From Hydractinia symbiolongicarpus (Eukaryota; Cnidaria; Hydrozoa; Anthoathecata; Hydractiniidae), in contig NC_079888.1 of assembly GCF_029227915.1 (NCBI RefSeq), positions 1,688,501-1,752,500 of the forward strand: DNA of 64,000 nucleotides. Direction: 5' to 3'. Position numbers and translations under genes: made by a program. Shown here in pieces: positions 1-10,740 of the stretch. A model generated the notes under the pieces. That model was not told the origin of the DNA and did no database searches. It worked only from the letters and a program-made list of their open reading frames with translations. Every line of letters starts with the position of its first letter. Position 1 is the first letter of the stretch.

Positions 1-942
1 CTCCATCTTACAATGTTTTTATAACCTTCCAAAAGTTAAAGAAGCCATTTCTGTCACCAAAACAACCTCAAAGTTAGGCGAAGCATTTGTAGGTGTTCTT
101 CAAAGTTTGGCTGTCTCTAGAAGTCCAGTCACACCTAATACATTTGGACTGTTGAAAGAATATTATGCTGGAAAATAATTTCTTACCATGTTCTTTTCTG
201 AAGAAGAGCGTATCCCCACCTCGGTACGATTGAAGAGGGGTCCTCTGAAAGGTACGTCTAGAAGATGTTACTTGATTTGGTGATTTACCATTTAGAAACT
301 ATGCACATATCTTCTTGGTTTTTAATGGTTTTAGTGAGTCTTTTTGCAAATTATCCCTCAAAAGATTGTTTTCTTCCTCTTTAAACAGACTAGCTTTTTC
401 TTTAAGAAACTGCTTGATTTTTTCTTTTATAAGCGGTTGCAGAGCATTTAACCGACGTTGGTACGACTTAACAAATTTGCACATTTTATCAATTATTCCG
501 ACAAGAAGCACATATTTCCTGGCGTAAACCATATAAAATAGGTAGTTCTCATAATTCATCCGGTCACCCCTGGCTCGGTCATATATTTCTGAAAATTATT
601 TATTCAAAAGAGATATGATCATTAGCCGCTCGGTTTCGTTATTTTCCTCAGCAGTTTCATGCAAATTTAAATCTCTTCAGACAAAGGCTGTATTTCAAAC
701 GTCACTTACGGCGCAATTTCAGTCAAGTTATTCAACTCGAAAGGGAGAGAAATCTACCGCTCAGTGTGTGCATTAACTGGTTTAGTATTGAATTTGTAAG
801 TAAGTACCCTCAATACACAGGTTCTTTATGCTGCCGCAATATTATAATATCTTTAGGAAGCCGAAAGGTAGTATTCGTGATTCTTGAATGTTTTTTATAA
901 ATATATCAGACTAAAATGTGAATTTATTTGATGAAAAAAGGA
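1..942. other. Left flank, no supported gene
   Basis: AT-rich sequence with no domain that I recognise. An 86-residue lysine-rich frame lies on the minus strand at 299-559 and could be a degraded exon. It has no motif, no convincing splice context and an overlapping frame on the other strand, so I do not call it a gene. Confidence 0.5.
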
Positions 943-946
943 CTAA

Positions 947-2235
947 CCCTTTCATTACCGGACAAAAACCCTCCAATTTCCCGGAGCAAAAAAAATAAAT
1001 TTTACGTCATGTTCTTTAAAGTGCCATAACTTCTAAACCAATGGTTGAAACTTCACCAAATTTGGATCCTTTTCTTGTTATATATTTTTCCACTAGAAAA
1101 TAAAAAATATTTTCAAAATTTTATTTTCGGTGCGTACGAGAAACAATAATGGCGGAGGCGGAAAATATAAAAATCCGGAAATTTTGAATTAGAAGGTCCG
1201 TGAAAAATATTTTTTCACTTTTTTTTCAAATAATTTCTACAAATCTTGTAAATATACTTTGTAACTAATAACTTGTTGAAGTTTCAGAAAAAAAAATGAA
1301 CGGTCCTGAATTTACGCATATTTTAGAAAAAAGCCTGAAAACGGTAAAAAACGCATGTGCAAACAGTAACTCGTAATATGACAGCAAAACACAGAAAAAA
1401 AGAGTTGAATCATGGTTGATTCAAAGCAGAATTAGATATACTTCAATATACGGTCGTTATTGTTATTGTTACTTCTGCCGGTACATGATGGACCAGCTCC
1501 ACCTGTATTAGCAATGTTTTGATTGTTTCGGACTGTTCCACGTACAATTTTGGATAATGGTTCATAATCTGAGTCTTCCGTCGTAACACTTTCACTTTCG
1601 ACAGCAGATTCACTTTCACTTTCAACCAACGGCGCTGCTGGCGCTGGCGGCACTGCTTCAGGTGAATCACTGGGAAGGGCATTAGGTATATCATCCTCAA
1701 AGGTATGTGGAATATTGTTTACCTTATCATTATGTGGCATTTCAGGTGTCGCTGGGGTGTTTATTTCATCATAAAAAGCGTCTATATTGTCAATGTCCTG
1801 CTGGTCATCTCTTTGTTGTTGTAAATTTGGCAGAAAACTTTCATCTGTAGTGTCTGTAACAGGCCCCTCATCATCATATTCCCAATCACTGTCAAGTTCT
1901 GAATCTGTTTCAAGTATATTTTCATCTCCACTATCATTATCATTAGTCACAAAGTCCACTATTTCATCTATATCTCGATAAAAATTTTTCCTTGGCGCCA
2001 TCTTGAAGTGGAAAATTCAAATTTTCATAACTCTAGAAGTAATACTTCAAATCACATCGGGTTTCGAGCCCGTGAAAGATAATTTCTTCTAGATTGTTCT
2101 TACGCGTGGTTTTAGGGGTATGGCCTTGAGCCTTTAGCTACAAATCCGATTTTTCCCATCCCCCGCCGGGCGGGTATCAGGGAAAAAATAGGGGGTTTTT
2201 ATCCCCCGCCCAGCGGGTATTAGGTAATGTAAGGG
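947..2235 (-). mobile_element. piggyBac-like DNA transposon, non-autonomous or truncated
   Basis: The ends are inverted copies: CCCTTTCATTACC at 947-959 and, reversed, CCCTTACATTACC at 2223-2235 (one mismatch in 13). Both are flanked by CTAA (943-946 and 2236-2239), which differs by one base from the TTAA duplication normal for piggyBac. Just inside the right end, at about 2160-2215, is a duplicated GC-rich hairpin motif (CCCGCC...GGCGGGTAT), unlike the AT-rich surroundings. The single ORF (1432-2001, minus) is acidic like piggyBac transposase N-termini. No DDD catalytic domain is present, so this copy cannot move by itself. The family rests on the ends and the target-site size; the ORF alone would not be enough. 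Confidence 0.65.
1432..2001 (-). CDS. Acidic N-terminal transposase-like protein (189 aa)
   Basis: The frame starts MAPRKNFYRDIDEIV and is dominated by Asp, Glu and Ser in residues 10-60 and again at about 125-150, with a proline/alanine stretch between them. A low-complexity Asn run (about residues 178-183) precedes the end. PiggyBac transposases typically begin with such an acidic, poorly conserved region before the DDD domain, and the ORF lies inside an element with piggyBac-type ends. The catalytic domain is missing, so it is a truncated transposase or an exapted acidic ORF. The ATG at 1999-2001 is the first in frame. Confidence 0.45.
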   Translation of the reverse strand: MAPRKNFYRDIDEIVDFVTNDNDSGDENILETDSELDSDWEYDDEGPVTDTTDESFLPNLQQQRDDQQDIDNIDAFYDEINTPATPEMPHNDKVNNIPHTFEDDIPNALPSDSPEAVPPAPAAPLVESESESAVESESVTTEDSDYEPLSKIVRGTVRNNQNIANTGGAGPSCTGRSNNNNNDRILKYI

Positions 2236-2478
2236 CTAAGCCAAACTAGCTGATACAAAAATTAATTAACGAAGATGAAAAAAATAAACGTAAAAACGAA
2301 ATTAACTGAACCAAAAAAAGAACCCAAAAAATAACACATTACACAAAACAAAACGAAAAGAATGTAATGTAATAAGAAAAATATATATAAAAAACTTACC
2401 TTTAATTCCAAATTAACTCTTCCCCACTTTAAGTTTGTTTTGTCGCATTTTTACACTTTAGCACAGTAGAATAACCAT

Positions 2479-2900
2479 TTAATCATCCCAAGGGCCTACA
2501 ATATACTTTAAAAAACGGTACTGAGAGTCTTCATTAATCGGATGATTTGTTAATGGTCCTAGCCAACCATTTTTAAAATAGCTATATGCTTTGCGTGTCT
2601 TGTAATCGTTCAGATCGTCACTACCCAGTGTGCTGGGATTTAAAGTTAAATAATTAATAATATTTCCGTATGTAATCATTGGCCAACATAACCAACCGGA
2701 AGAAAGGTTGAAAGGAAGAAATTGGATCAGGTATAACATCATCTTCAACTAATAGCTTGCTAGCATATTCTTCGTTTAACTGCTCTTCCACCTGCGCTGC
2801 AGTTGTCACAGGCTTTACGTTATTCTTGCTGGCAGCAAACTCAATTAGTTACAAGTCTTTTCGTCCAACGCGGTTTCATAATGGTAGCCGGAAGGGGTTG
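2479..2900 (-). pseudogene. Remnant of a SWIM/YqaJ-type transposon protein, N-terminal part
   Basis: Two frames join across a frameshift. The upstream one (about 2700-2860) reads EEQLNEEYASKLLVEDDV. The downstream one (2479-2748) contains ITYGNIINYL, then LNDYKTRKAYSYFKNGWLGP. The pattern 'W-P-x-I-T-Y-G-N-I' followed by 'YKTRKAYSYFKxGW' resembles, from memory, the N-terminus of the SWIM/YqaJ proteins of ISL2EU elements in cnidarians. A DDE_4 transposase fragment lies 430 bp away on the same strand and supports a shared origin. Without a database search the family call stays tentative; the frameshift is seen directly. Confidence 0.35.
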
Positions 2901-3178
2901 ATTGGTGTATTGAGCCAAATATAACATTGTATATAACAGTTGTAATGACAATGAAAGAACTGGTAGGACAGCGGAAGATAGTTGGTTGTATTTTATTTAG
3001 TTAGCATTAATTTCGAGGGATATAACTTGTCAATTATTTCCAGAAGAAGTGTTTAAAGCTACTATTTGAGCAAAAATGTCAACGTAACTAATTATTTTTA
3101 ATTACTTTTTGGTGGTAGAAATAACGGAGGTAAAACGTTTGTTACAACTGTCTGTTGCTATTTAATAAACTTGAATAT

Positions 3179-3570
3179 CTAGTTTATGATTGGAGATAAT
3201 GTTGATGGGACTGTGCCATCCAAAATATGATAACACTTAATCCTACCATTAGCCCTCTCTACATGAATTCTAACTGAAGCGATTCTGGCAGTTTCCCTAC
3301 TTTCTTTTGCTGTCAGCTCTCTTTGCCCCTTGAACAGAGGAATGTTTAATGATAAACCTTCTGGTAACATGTCAGCAATATCAACCCCCTGTCAACCATG
3401 CTCCTTATCACTTACTCTACCTGTTCATAACTTTAAAACAAAAGTGATACTTCCATTTGGGAACATGCCAACTAGTGCTTATATAGAGACAAGATTTGGG
3501 ATTGTAACACCATAGCAGAAGGTGTCTGGGTAAAAATTTCTGTGTCATCTAATATGATACGAATGGTTGG
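3179..3570 (-). pseudogene. Degraded DDE_4 (Harbinger/ISL2EU-type) transposase, C-terminal half
   Basis: The open part (3179-3370) reads MLPEGLSLNIPLFKGQ and ends with IHVERANGRIKCYHILDG. This is the typical last block of DDE_Tnp_4 transposases, with the catalytic Glu in HVER. Upstream, in broken frames, are DTEIFTQTPSAMVLQSQ (normally the first catalytic Asp, 'DCTEIF'), FPNGSITFVLKL and a VSDKEHG segment holding the second Asp. Several frameshifts, stops and a small deletion separate these blocks, so the copy is dead. It is clearly distinct from the better-preserved DDE_4 gene at 42.7-43.7 kb. Confidence 0.75.
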
Positions 3571-5505
3571 TTATTCGTGAATTTTTTTATATTTTTGACG
3601 ATGCTTTCAGGTGGAAATGGAAACAGTAAAGGAACTTCACCCAAGTATAACCGATCTCAACATTTTTTTGTTTCAAAACGACAGTAGAAATGTACATCAG
3701 AAACAGAATGAATTTTATAGTCAGGCATGTCTTTCAGGACAATTGAGGCAATCTACCAAGAAAATCAAAATCTTTTACTTCTTGTATCATTTGCAAGCCT
3801 CCGAATTCTTCTGAGCATCTATTAAAAACTTTCCAACAACTATCTCACCTTAAATGATAATTGTTAAAAAGGAAGATATTGACGAAACCACGATGTGGGT
3901 GAATATATCACTGATTATCTACAAAATAGTGATCATCTAAAAATGAAAGACAATTTTGAAATTAAAGACTTGATATTGTTTTAACCAACAATGTAACTAG
4001 CATCAGTAGTAACATAAATGCCAATTGCAACTTTTTAATTCAACCTCGACGTTCACAACCCTGAATTATCTAAAAAATGTTTTAGCAGATGTGTTCATTC
4101 AACACGCTCTTTTTTCCTTTTTCCTTTAAAGAGATGTGTCAAGAAGAACACATGACCCCTTGCCTAAACAAAGATGTGAAACAAAAATGAAAACCCGAGA
4201 TCAGCTCATGTACACGGACCGTAAATCAAATGAACTGTCGGGACTGGATGCCTACACACGACAACAAAACTTTAATAGAAATGAGTTGAAAAGATCAGAA
4301 AGAAAACGCATACTAGAAATTAAAAAAAGGTTGCGAAGCATTACGCAAGTTGCAAGCAAAATCGAAACTAGCCAATAGTTGACCCTAGTGCTTTTGTTTC
4401 TCTTTGATATAATACGACGAGTTGCTTACATCTTACTGCAGCTGATATCTGGGTAATACACCAAAACTGAATATCATAGACGTAGAAAACCCTGGGGACG
4501 AGGTTGTAAAATAAACTCGCCGCGGAGCAACAACAACTCGTTGTGCAAAAGTAGTGATATTTTAGCAAAAATACATTATATATATGCGGAATATTTCTTT
4601 TAACAAGGTACGAGAAATTTAGATCGCGTGAAACTAAACATAAACGATAACTAAGAAATTTCGTAAAACCTCTTTTTCACAGAATTATAAAATTAAATAT
4701 TGACAATAATCACAATATTGTCAGTGGTGGCCGACGTAAATCCAACATTGATGAAGCTTTTAGCGCTAAAAATCCATGCAAAGTTATACTTTTATAAAGT
4801 TAAAACCCTTATTTTGAAAGAAATGCAATACATCGAGTTGTACAATCCGTAGTGTGCGAAAATGTCACGAATTAAGGGGATGCGCATCGTAAGGTACACT
4901 CTTTTAACCGGAAAATAATACTCGGAACGCAGATAATAATAGAGACAGACTTTCGGAGACAAGAAGGCGAACAAAGCAGCCCGTTTTTTTTTTCACTTAA
5001 AAATAACGGCACTAGTTATGAAAACCGATTTCTTGAAGCCAATGAATCTGCTACAATAAATTTTGTAAACTCACGGGAAACAATCTACAGAAACGAAAAC
5101 AATTTATTAACTTTATCAAGATTTATAAAACAGCTTCAAGTTTTTGACAGAAAAACAATAACAACGCGGGATGAGGTTTCGCTTTCTTCTTTTTATCTCA
5201 CGTATTGAAAGATAACATCTCTCGCTCTCATTGTACGCAATCTAAAAAGAAACAGAAAATATTTTTATATAGCATATTATATTATATACATAGTAAAGTC
5301 TTTAAATACATTAAAATCCAGTGCCTTTGAGAGACGATATTTAGAGCTAAATTTCTAAACTACAAATATATATTTTTTTGGGAAAGATTGCTCAAAAACT
5401 ATTTACTAAATACAATATGATTGATACATGCTTGATAGAATTAATAAAGTCATGCTCTGTTTTAATAAAGTCATGCTCTGTTTACTTTTAGGGTTGTCTT
5501 CTTTT
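3571..5505. other. Intergenic, no recognised gene
   Basis: Two short plus-strand frames (3611-3814 and 4136-4378; the second is Lys/Arg-rich) match nothing I know. The motif CCTGGGGACGAGGTTG at 4490-4505 recurs at 18.1 and 33.1 kb and belongs to a dispersed repeat. A 23-bp unit ending in 'aataaagtcatgctctgttt' is duplicated in tandem at 5440-5482. Confidence 0.5.
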
Positions 5506-5573
5506 GGGGATTGGTAGTTCAGTTGGTAGAGTGTTCACTTCATATTCATATGGGTTCAATCCCATATAACAGC
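5506..5573 (+). tRNA. tRNA-like sequence (pseudo-tRNA or SINE head)
   Basis: TAGTTCAGTTGGTAGAG (5515-5531) is a good internal A box / D arm. GGTTCAATCCC (5553-5563) is a good B box, and its flanks ATATGG/CCCATAT form a T stem. The spacing is right for a tRNA. The anticodon stem does not pair, although a CAT triplet lies in the loop region, and the acceptor arm is poor. It is therefore a tRNA pseudogene or the 5' part of a tRNA-derived SINE rather than a working tRNA. Confidence 0.45.
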
Positions 5574-8218
5574 TGTTCCTTATTGAACAGAAATGGTTTT
5601 GTAGCTCAAATGGAAGCTTTTTAGCACTCTAGAACCGTCATGTTGTCCCTCCTGGAACAATTGACAGGGTAAATTTATTGCAATTAATGAGGCTAACCAC
5701 ATAAAATATAGATCACTACTTTTTGTGGGCAAGACAACAGAATTGAAGGCACTGTTTTCCATTTGGAAAGTACACATTGTACTTAACAATTTGCTCAAGG
5801 CTGCCCTCATACTTATGGCTTTTTTGGCCAGTTGTCACGCATACTAATCTACCATACTGAACACAAAAGTTACGAAAAATATAAAATTTGATTAAGGTGT
5901 AATATGTGGTTTCACATTCCTTAAGGGTCATTCAAGAGTAGTTTTTACATATCATAACTTAGCAATACCACATTATTGTAAGCTCATGAAACACAATGCA
6001 AAAACATAGGGTCATAAAGAAAATGATGAAGCCCTAAATTTTTTTTTATCTTTTTTAAGTATTTTATATATGTCCAAACTTAATTTCACAAAAACAATAA
6101 TTACATTAACCGTTGCCACCATTATCGAACAAAAGTCCAATTGGTCATTTGTGACTTCACACGTCGTACATAAGCTAACTTCTTGAAAAATTTATTGCTG
6201 TATGTTTGAATGTTGAAGAATTTAACAACATGCGAAAGTAGGTAAACAAAGTAGAATTTCCAGGTAAAGGCACCATTTGATAACATAGTTCAGATTTAGA
6301 ACATATATCAGTAAAAAGACCCTAGTAGCAAAAGTACAAAAGTTTTTAACCACAAATGAGCAAATACCTTAAAGAATAAAGAGGTATTTTCCCATTAGTT
6401 TTGGATTGGTGACTTAAATTTATTTCCACGATGCAACAAAAAAAGAAGCAATTTGAGTTTTAGGAAATATTTAAAAATCGTGTAACAAAATTAAAAAAAA
6501 GGGTTTTGTTAATCATTATGAATTGAATTTTTTTCTTCTGACTGTACCTAGAGGTAGCTATCTAGCTAGCTAGCTAATGATTCGATTGAAGGATGATAGC
6601 AAAAATAATTTTCCATGGTGGCCATAGGCACCAAAAAGTAATTTAGTTAGCTAGCTACATCAAATCAAGGAAAAAAACGTAAATATAACTTTCAAATCAT
6701 CCATACCTTCGCAACTCACTTTTCTTCTGCTGTATGAAAAGAATACCACAAACATGCCAATTCAAGCTGATAATTTGGTACTTTAAAATCTTCTGTTTAA
6801 TGAAGCCATAAATATAACACGTTTTTGCGCATTGTAAACGTTCAAATTAATAAAATTTTGCCTTCAAAAGCTTTCCAAGTGCAAATATTAAGAGAAATAG
6901 CATGCCAGCTAAGCCAATTATTATCAGGACTTGGTATAAACTATGTATTTGTGTTAGGTCTGTAAAATACACGATAATTCAATTTAGCCGATAGCCGTTT
7001 TCTGATTGCTTGAGTGTACTTCCCAGTCTTTCGCTTCCGGCAAACGGAAAAACGGGAAATAACGGGGGGGGGGTAAGAAAGACGGGGGGTAGGGGGTACA
7101 AAGCCTATTTACTGGCATTTTTAGCTAACATTTATAAGAGCTGCTTGGTCCAAACTTATTTGTTCTATTAGAAAAAAAAATAACCTACCTTTCCGTGAAA
7201 AAATATCAGTCATATCTCCTTAAGCAGATTTTATATGATTTTTTTTCTATCAAAATTTTGAGAATCTCAATAATTCTCTTGGTATACTTCGCGTAGCAAA
7301 CGTGCTCCACAATTTCGCTTCGCTCGCAAAGCTCAATTGCTTCGCAACAACTTCGTTCATTTCTAGAAAACAGGAGATTTTTCGGGCACAGCTCAGAACT
7401 AGCGTTTACTATTGACCTCTCAGTGATACAGATTTCTGTAAATATTTTACAAAACTTTGGAGTTGATTGAAGCGTATATCATTCACCCTCACGAACTTAC
7501 ACAACGAAACAAAAAAACTGAAAACCTAGTCCACAGCGACAGACTTTACATTTCAGACAGTCGCTAAGACTGGAGTGAAAAGTCATCGAAAGGAACTCAA
7601 ACTTAAATGGGCTACAGGGTCAGACAACATTTCCAGGTGCTTTCTAATGGTTGCTTTAAGCGTCATTGGGCCATTTTGTAAAACCTGAAGCTGATTTCAC
7701 TCTAATGATAATAAATGTTCTTTTAAAGATGATTTATTATCATGCTGTTCAATATATCAAGATATTTAATATCAATTGATTTTTTTATAAGACATTCCCA
7801 AAATACGACATGATTTAACTTTGCAAGGCCCTCAAGCCGGTGTGTAATACAAGGTGGGTATAAGGTCTGACATGCAGCAAAAATCTGTGCTTTTATTTGT
7901 AATAGACTTGTGAAAACATTATAGACACGGTGCAACACTGCAAGCAATGACCAACCTACCGTTACTAAATGCTCAGCCTAGGGAGCCTTAATTCGCGTGG
8001 GTCACACTTGTCCACCTAAATTTTTTCAGTCAGAACATTATCAAGATTTTCACAGGGAACCTAAAGAATTTACTGCTGCGTTAGTTTTACCTTAGCATAT
8101 TTTTATTAAAGCAGATAGCTATATGTTTATGATGTTTTCAACTAAAAACATGTCTTCATAAAAGCATGCATTGTAGGACATTTTTGTCAGCATATCGTAC
8201 ATATTTTCCGCATTGTGT
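5574..8218. other. Intergenic, repeats only
   Basis: No coding region is supported. The region holds TAGC tracts (6550-6660) and a G-rich tract near 7060-7100. Short frames at 5580-5931 and 7723-7947 have no motif and overlap one another or repeats. Confidence 0.5.
7061..7101 (+). repeat. G-rich tract with possible G-quadruplex potential
   Basis: A run of ten G is followed after about ten bases by six G, then, after a two-base spacer, five G. This is a striking strand-asymmetric GC island in DNA that is otherwise about two-thirds A+T. Four G3 tracts can be chosen from it, so a quadruplex is possible on the plus strand. No gene is close enough to assign a role. Confidence 0.5.
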
Positions 8219-8501
8219 TCATAGTTGTTTTCTTTCGTAGTCCAAACGAGTACGAATTTGTACAAAAGTAAATTTGTTTAGTATATCTTCCCCTTCCAAA
8301 ACTTCTTCTCTTGCCCAAGTATAACAGAAAATAAAAAAAAAGTATTTTTAAATGATATTTCTTCAAAGAACATTCAGGGCAATACATCATACACATTGTA
8401 CCTGTGATAATCTTTGGAGAGCGTACCAAAAAATTAAACCTACTACTTACTCTGAATAAAGATTTTTGCTGTGGCACACTACTTGCTGTACTTACAGTTT
8501 C
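8219..8501 (-). pseudogene. C-terminal tail of the element 1 recombinase protein
   Basis: The frame around 8440-8501 reads ETVSTASSVPQQKSLFR and then VSSRFNFLV. It aligns with SQRRCLFSESDLDVLV in the 20-kb copy. After a frameshift, 8219-8330 reads LEGEDILNKFTFVQIRTRLD, matching FEGTGLLEKYSFTQIRTRLS there. The first base of the segment follows TTTTTCAG, and the upstream Myb-like segment ends at GTAAGTAG near 8830. The 330-bp gap could therefore be an intron, which the 20-kb and 35-kb copies lack. Confidence 0.6.
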
Positions 8502-8805
8502 CTGAAAAATGTGAAAATGTCAATTAGTTAATCTCAGGTTAAAGCTAATTCTCAAGTTTATTTGCCTTCCATGTGAATAGCACAATATGCAATGTATGAG
8601 CGGTGCTAAATGCGTTTTTTATACACCTCCCATAAGTTGCATTTACAGCTTACCAAAAAATATTGTCTCAGTTAAAAAATTTTTCAGGATTAATCAGAAA
8701 TCGCGATTAAAATCAGAAAAGATATGATCATTTAACATAAAAGTAAGGAAACGAAACCTTAAAAAAACTAGCATCTTAGAAAAAAATGAATCAAAAACTG
8801 CAGAT

Positions 8806-9090
8806 TTAAACAGAAGCAGATCCGCTACTTACAGTAATTAAAGGTCGCTTAACAGGAGTATATCGCATTAAGCTACGGACTTTATCATAGATTTGCTTGA
8901 TAGAGATATCAACAGGTACATTTAGCATAGGTCTTTTATCTCTTATGTTAAGCATCGATATATCCCTGTTTTCAATTTCTTTTTTAAACGTTTCCTGTAT
9001 TGTTTGTACCTCTTCTATTCTCCATTGATGTCGTGGCGATGCATGCTTATTTATTTCCGCCATTTTTCGTGGAGGAGTAGATAAAATTGA
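8806..9090 (-). pseudogene. Myb/SANT-like segment of the element 1 protein
   Basis: Sequence such as RHQWRIEEVQTIQETFKKEI, then SIKQIYDKVRSLMRY, parallels KRKLWSEKEVSEIKTAF and SPRQVYDKLRVLNK in the 20-kb copy. The spaced Trp and hydrophobic pattern, with a final 'QxYDKxR' helix, suggests a Myb/SANT-like DNA-binding fold. This would follow the recombinase domain in the original protein. The domain name is an inference from pattern. Confidence 0.5.
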
Positions 9091-9876
9091 TTTCGTGGGT
9101 CCGTCTTCCAAGAAATGTTGCCTTATAACACGTTCCGCAGTAACTGCGGCTTGTTGTTTCGGCCGTTTTAAGGCTATGAGCCATCAGATCCGCAGCTTCT
9201 TGGTAATGTCCAGAGCTTGCATCTCTTAAACCCGTGCTTGTGCTTTTTCTGATCACATTACAACACAGATTTTTTGGTTGTTTTGCTAGATCAAGGATCC
9301 GGGACTTAACCCACAGACTATTAATTATATATATTACTTATTGAACCTGATGCTATTTGTTTTCCCGACCAGGAAACGAAGACATTATCGAACTCATCAA
9401 ATTAGCTTTGCGATTTGTAACAAAGAGTTTAAGATAAGCGTACTGTTCATGATCCAAAGATATGATTGCGGGACCAGAAAATGTAAACGTTTTATGTTTG
9501 CGAACCATTATTAATACGTTGAATCGATTTCCACCGCTCGTTCGAACTCAGAGATTGTCAAATTTGCTTTTACACTGGATCTATGTCCATTACTAGAATG
9601 AATTAGAGCGAGTAAATGGTCACGAATCGCACAATACTCTGTATTTGAAAGCACCATATTTTCATCCTGAGTTAACTTCGTAAATATTTCCTTGCTCTTA
9701 AGATATGTTTGAACTTGTTGCGGTGTCACTATCATTAGAAAATCTGTCTCTTGATGCTCCCAATAACGGTCTCTCGCGCCTTTATTGTAGTTTTTTCGCC
9801 AGGAGCGGAAAACAACTTTCATTTGTTGAATATTCTCAATTGTTATACCTGGGATAACAACATCCTCTACAATCAC
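9091..9876 (-). pseudogene. Tyrosine recombinase core, element 1 (broken)
   Basis: The first catalytic Arg lies in AIRDHLLALI (near 9610) and is followed by KANLTISEFERA. The beta-hairpin Lys is in VRKHKTFTFSGPA (near 9460), then comes FVTNRKAN. The second Arg is in VIRKSTSTGLRDA and the late His in LMAHSLKTAE (near 9170). These are the R-K-R-H positions of phage-integrase-type recombinases in the form seen in eukaryotic Cryptons. The segment that should hold the nucleophilic Tyr (HYYIRN in the 20-kb copy) is missing or shifted after KTAE, and at least two frameshifts lie upstream. The enzyme is dead. Confidence 0.7.
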
Positions 9877-10322
9877 GAAATTACAAAAGTCTTCTAGTGA
9901 AAAGAGATAAAATATTTATTCCTCAATTTTTCTTTATTTAAGAGATCCGCTACGGATGTCGCGTCAATAATTTTATAAATTCGTTTACAACATTTATAAA
10001 AGACCTCCGTCTGGGCCGCAAATAAAGCTAAGGAAGCGATCAAAAAATAATTCAACTTCATCATTTGGCAAAACAATTTGCTCCGTTTCATCATCGTTTG
10101 ACGGTAAGTACTCCGAATCACTTCCGCTATTAGTAGAAGCCACTTCACTCTTGCATGCTTCAGGCATCATCCTGTATACCTTTACCGCGGAAGCATCAGT
10201 ATTGTCAGGTTTGTAATTTTTCAACGGAGTTAAAGGATCTTGATCAGTAGCATATTGTTGAGGTGATGGATTCGTTACCGTACAAGTTTTTTTTTTTCAA
10301 TGATCTGATTCTGCTCTGTTTT

Positions 10323-10735
10323 TTATTCTTCGAAATTACTTTTTAACATGAATTTTTGTTTGATTGACAATATTTGTTTACGAGGAGAAGCTAAAGCAAC
10401 ATCAGATTTTAATGGCTTCGAAAGCTTTGATGCATTTTTGAGTGAACTGCAGTATTTTGTATCGCGTTTCATCTTGTGAAAATTTAAAAGGTGGTCGTCT
10501 AACCTTTTCACGACGACACGCTGTTCCAACGGACAGATACGAAGGGTGTGATAGTCCTGCTTCGATGAACTTTCAGTAGCAGTATTCTTGATCTTTTTTT
10601 TTCGTAAAGAAAAATGGCTGACTACCGCCTTGGCAGACTCGGCCGTCCATTTGTGATCTTTTCCCTGAAGATGTCTCGGGAGATTATATACTGCCTTCTT
10701 ACACACTGGACAGGTAAATTGTTGCCGTTTGTATT
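10323..10735 (-). pseudogene. Zinc-finger N-terminal region of element 1
   Basis: In frame and starting just upstream of the first ATG, it reads FTCPVCKKAVYNLPRHLQGK with a following His. This is a C2H2 finger (C-x2-C, H-x4-H). A second Cys/His cluster, ICPLEQRVVVKRLDDHLLNFH, keeps only one of the two cysteines. The region ends in a Lys/Ser-rich linker. Zinc fingers before the recombinase also occur in the 22-kb copy. Confidence 0.6.
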
Positions 10736-10740
10736 TACTA

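Larger units (their letters stand above)
8219..10740 (-). mobile_element. Decayed tyrosine-recombinase (Crypton-like) element 1
   Basis: Five frames on the minus strand follow the gene order seen in the elements at 20-23.5 and 35-38 kb. They are a C2H2 finger region (10323-10735), an acidic linker with an FFDRFLSFICGPD motif (9994-10224), the recombinase core (9270-9876), a Myb/SANT-like segment (8806-9090) and a tail ending at 8219-8221. It is much diverged from those copies and has no detectable 92-bp satellite or MITE neighbours, so it is an older, independent insertion. Frameshifts separate the parts. I found no terminal repeats, which fits Cryptons, since they lack long TIRs. Confidence 0.7.

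Noticed and set aside
8187-8477. Independent small gene
   Set aside because: Its start and a shifted continuation align with the tail of the recombinase proteins, so it belongs to element 1.
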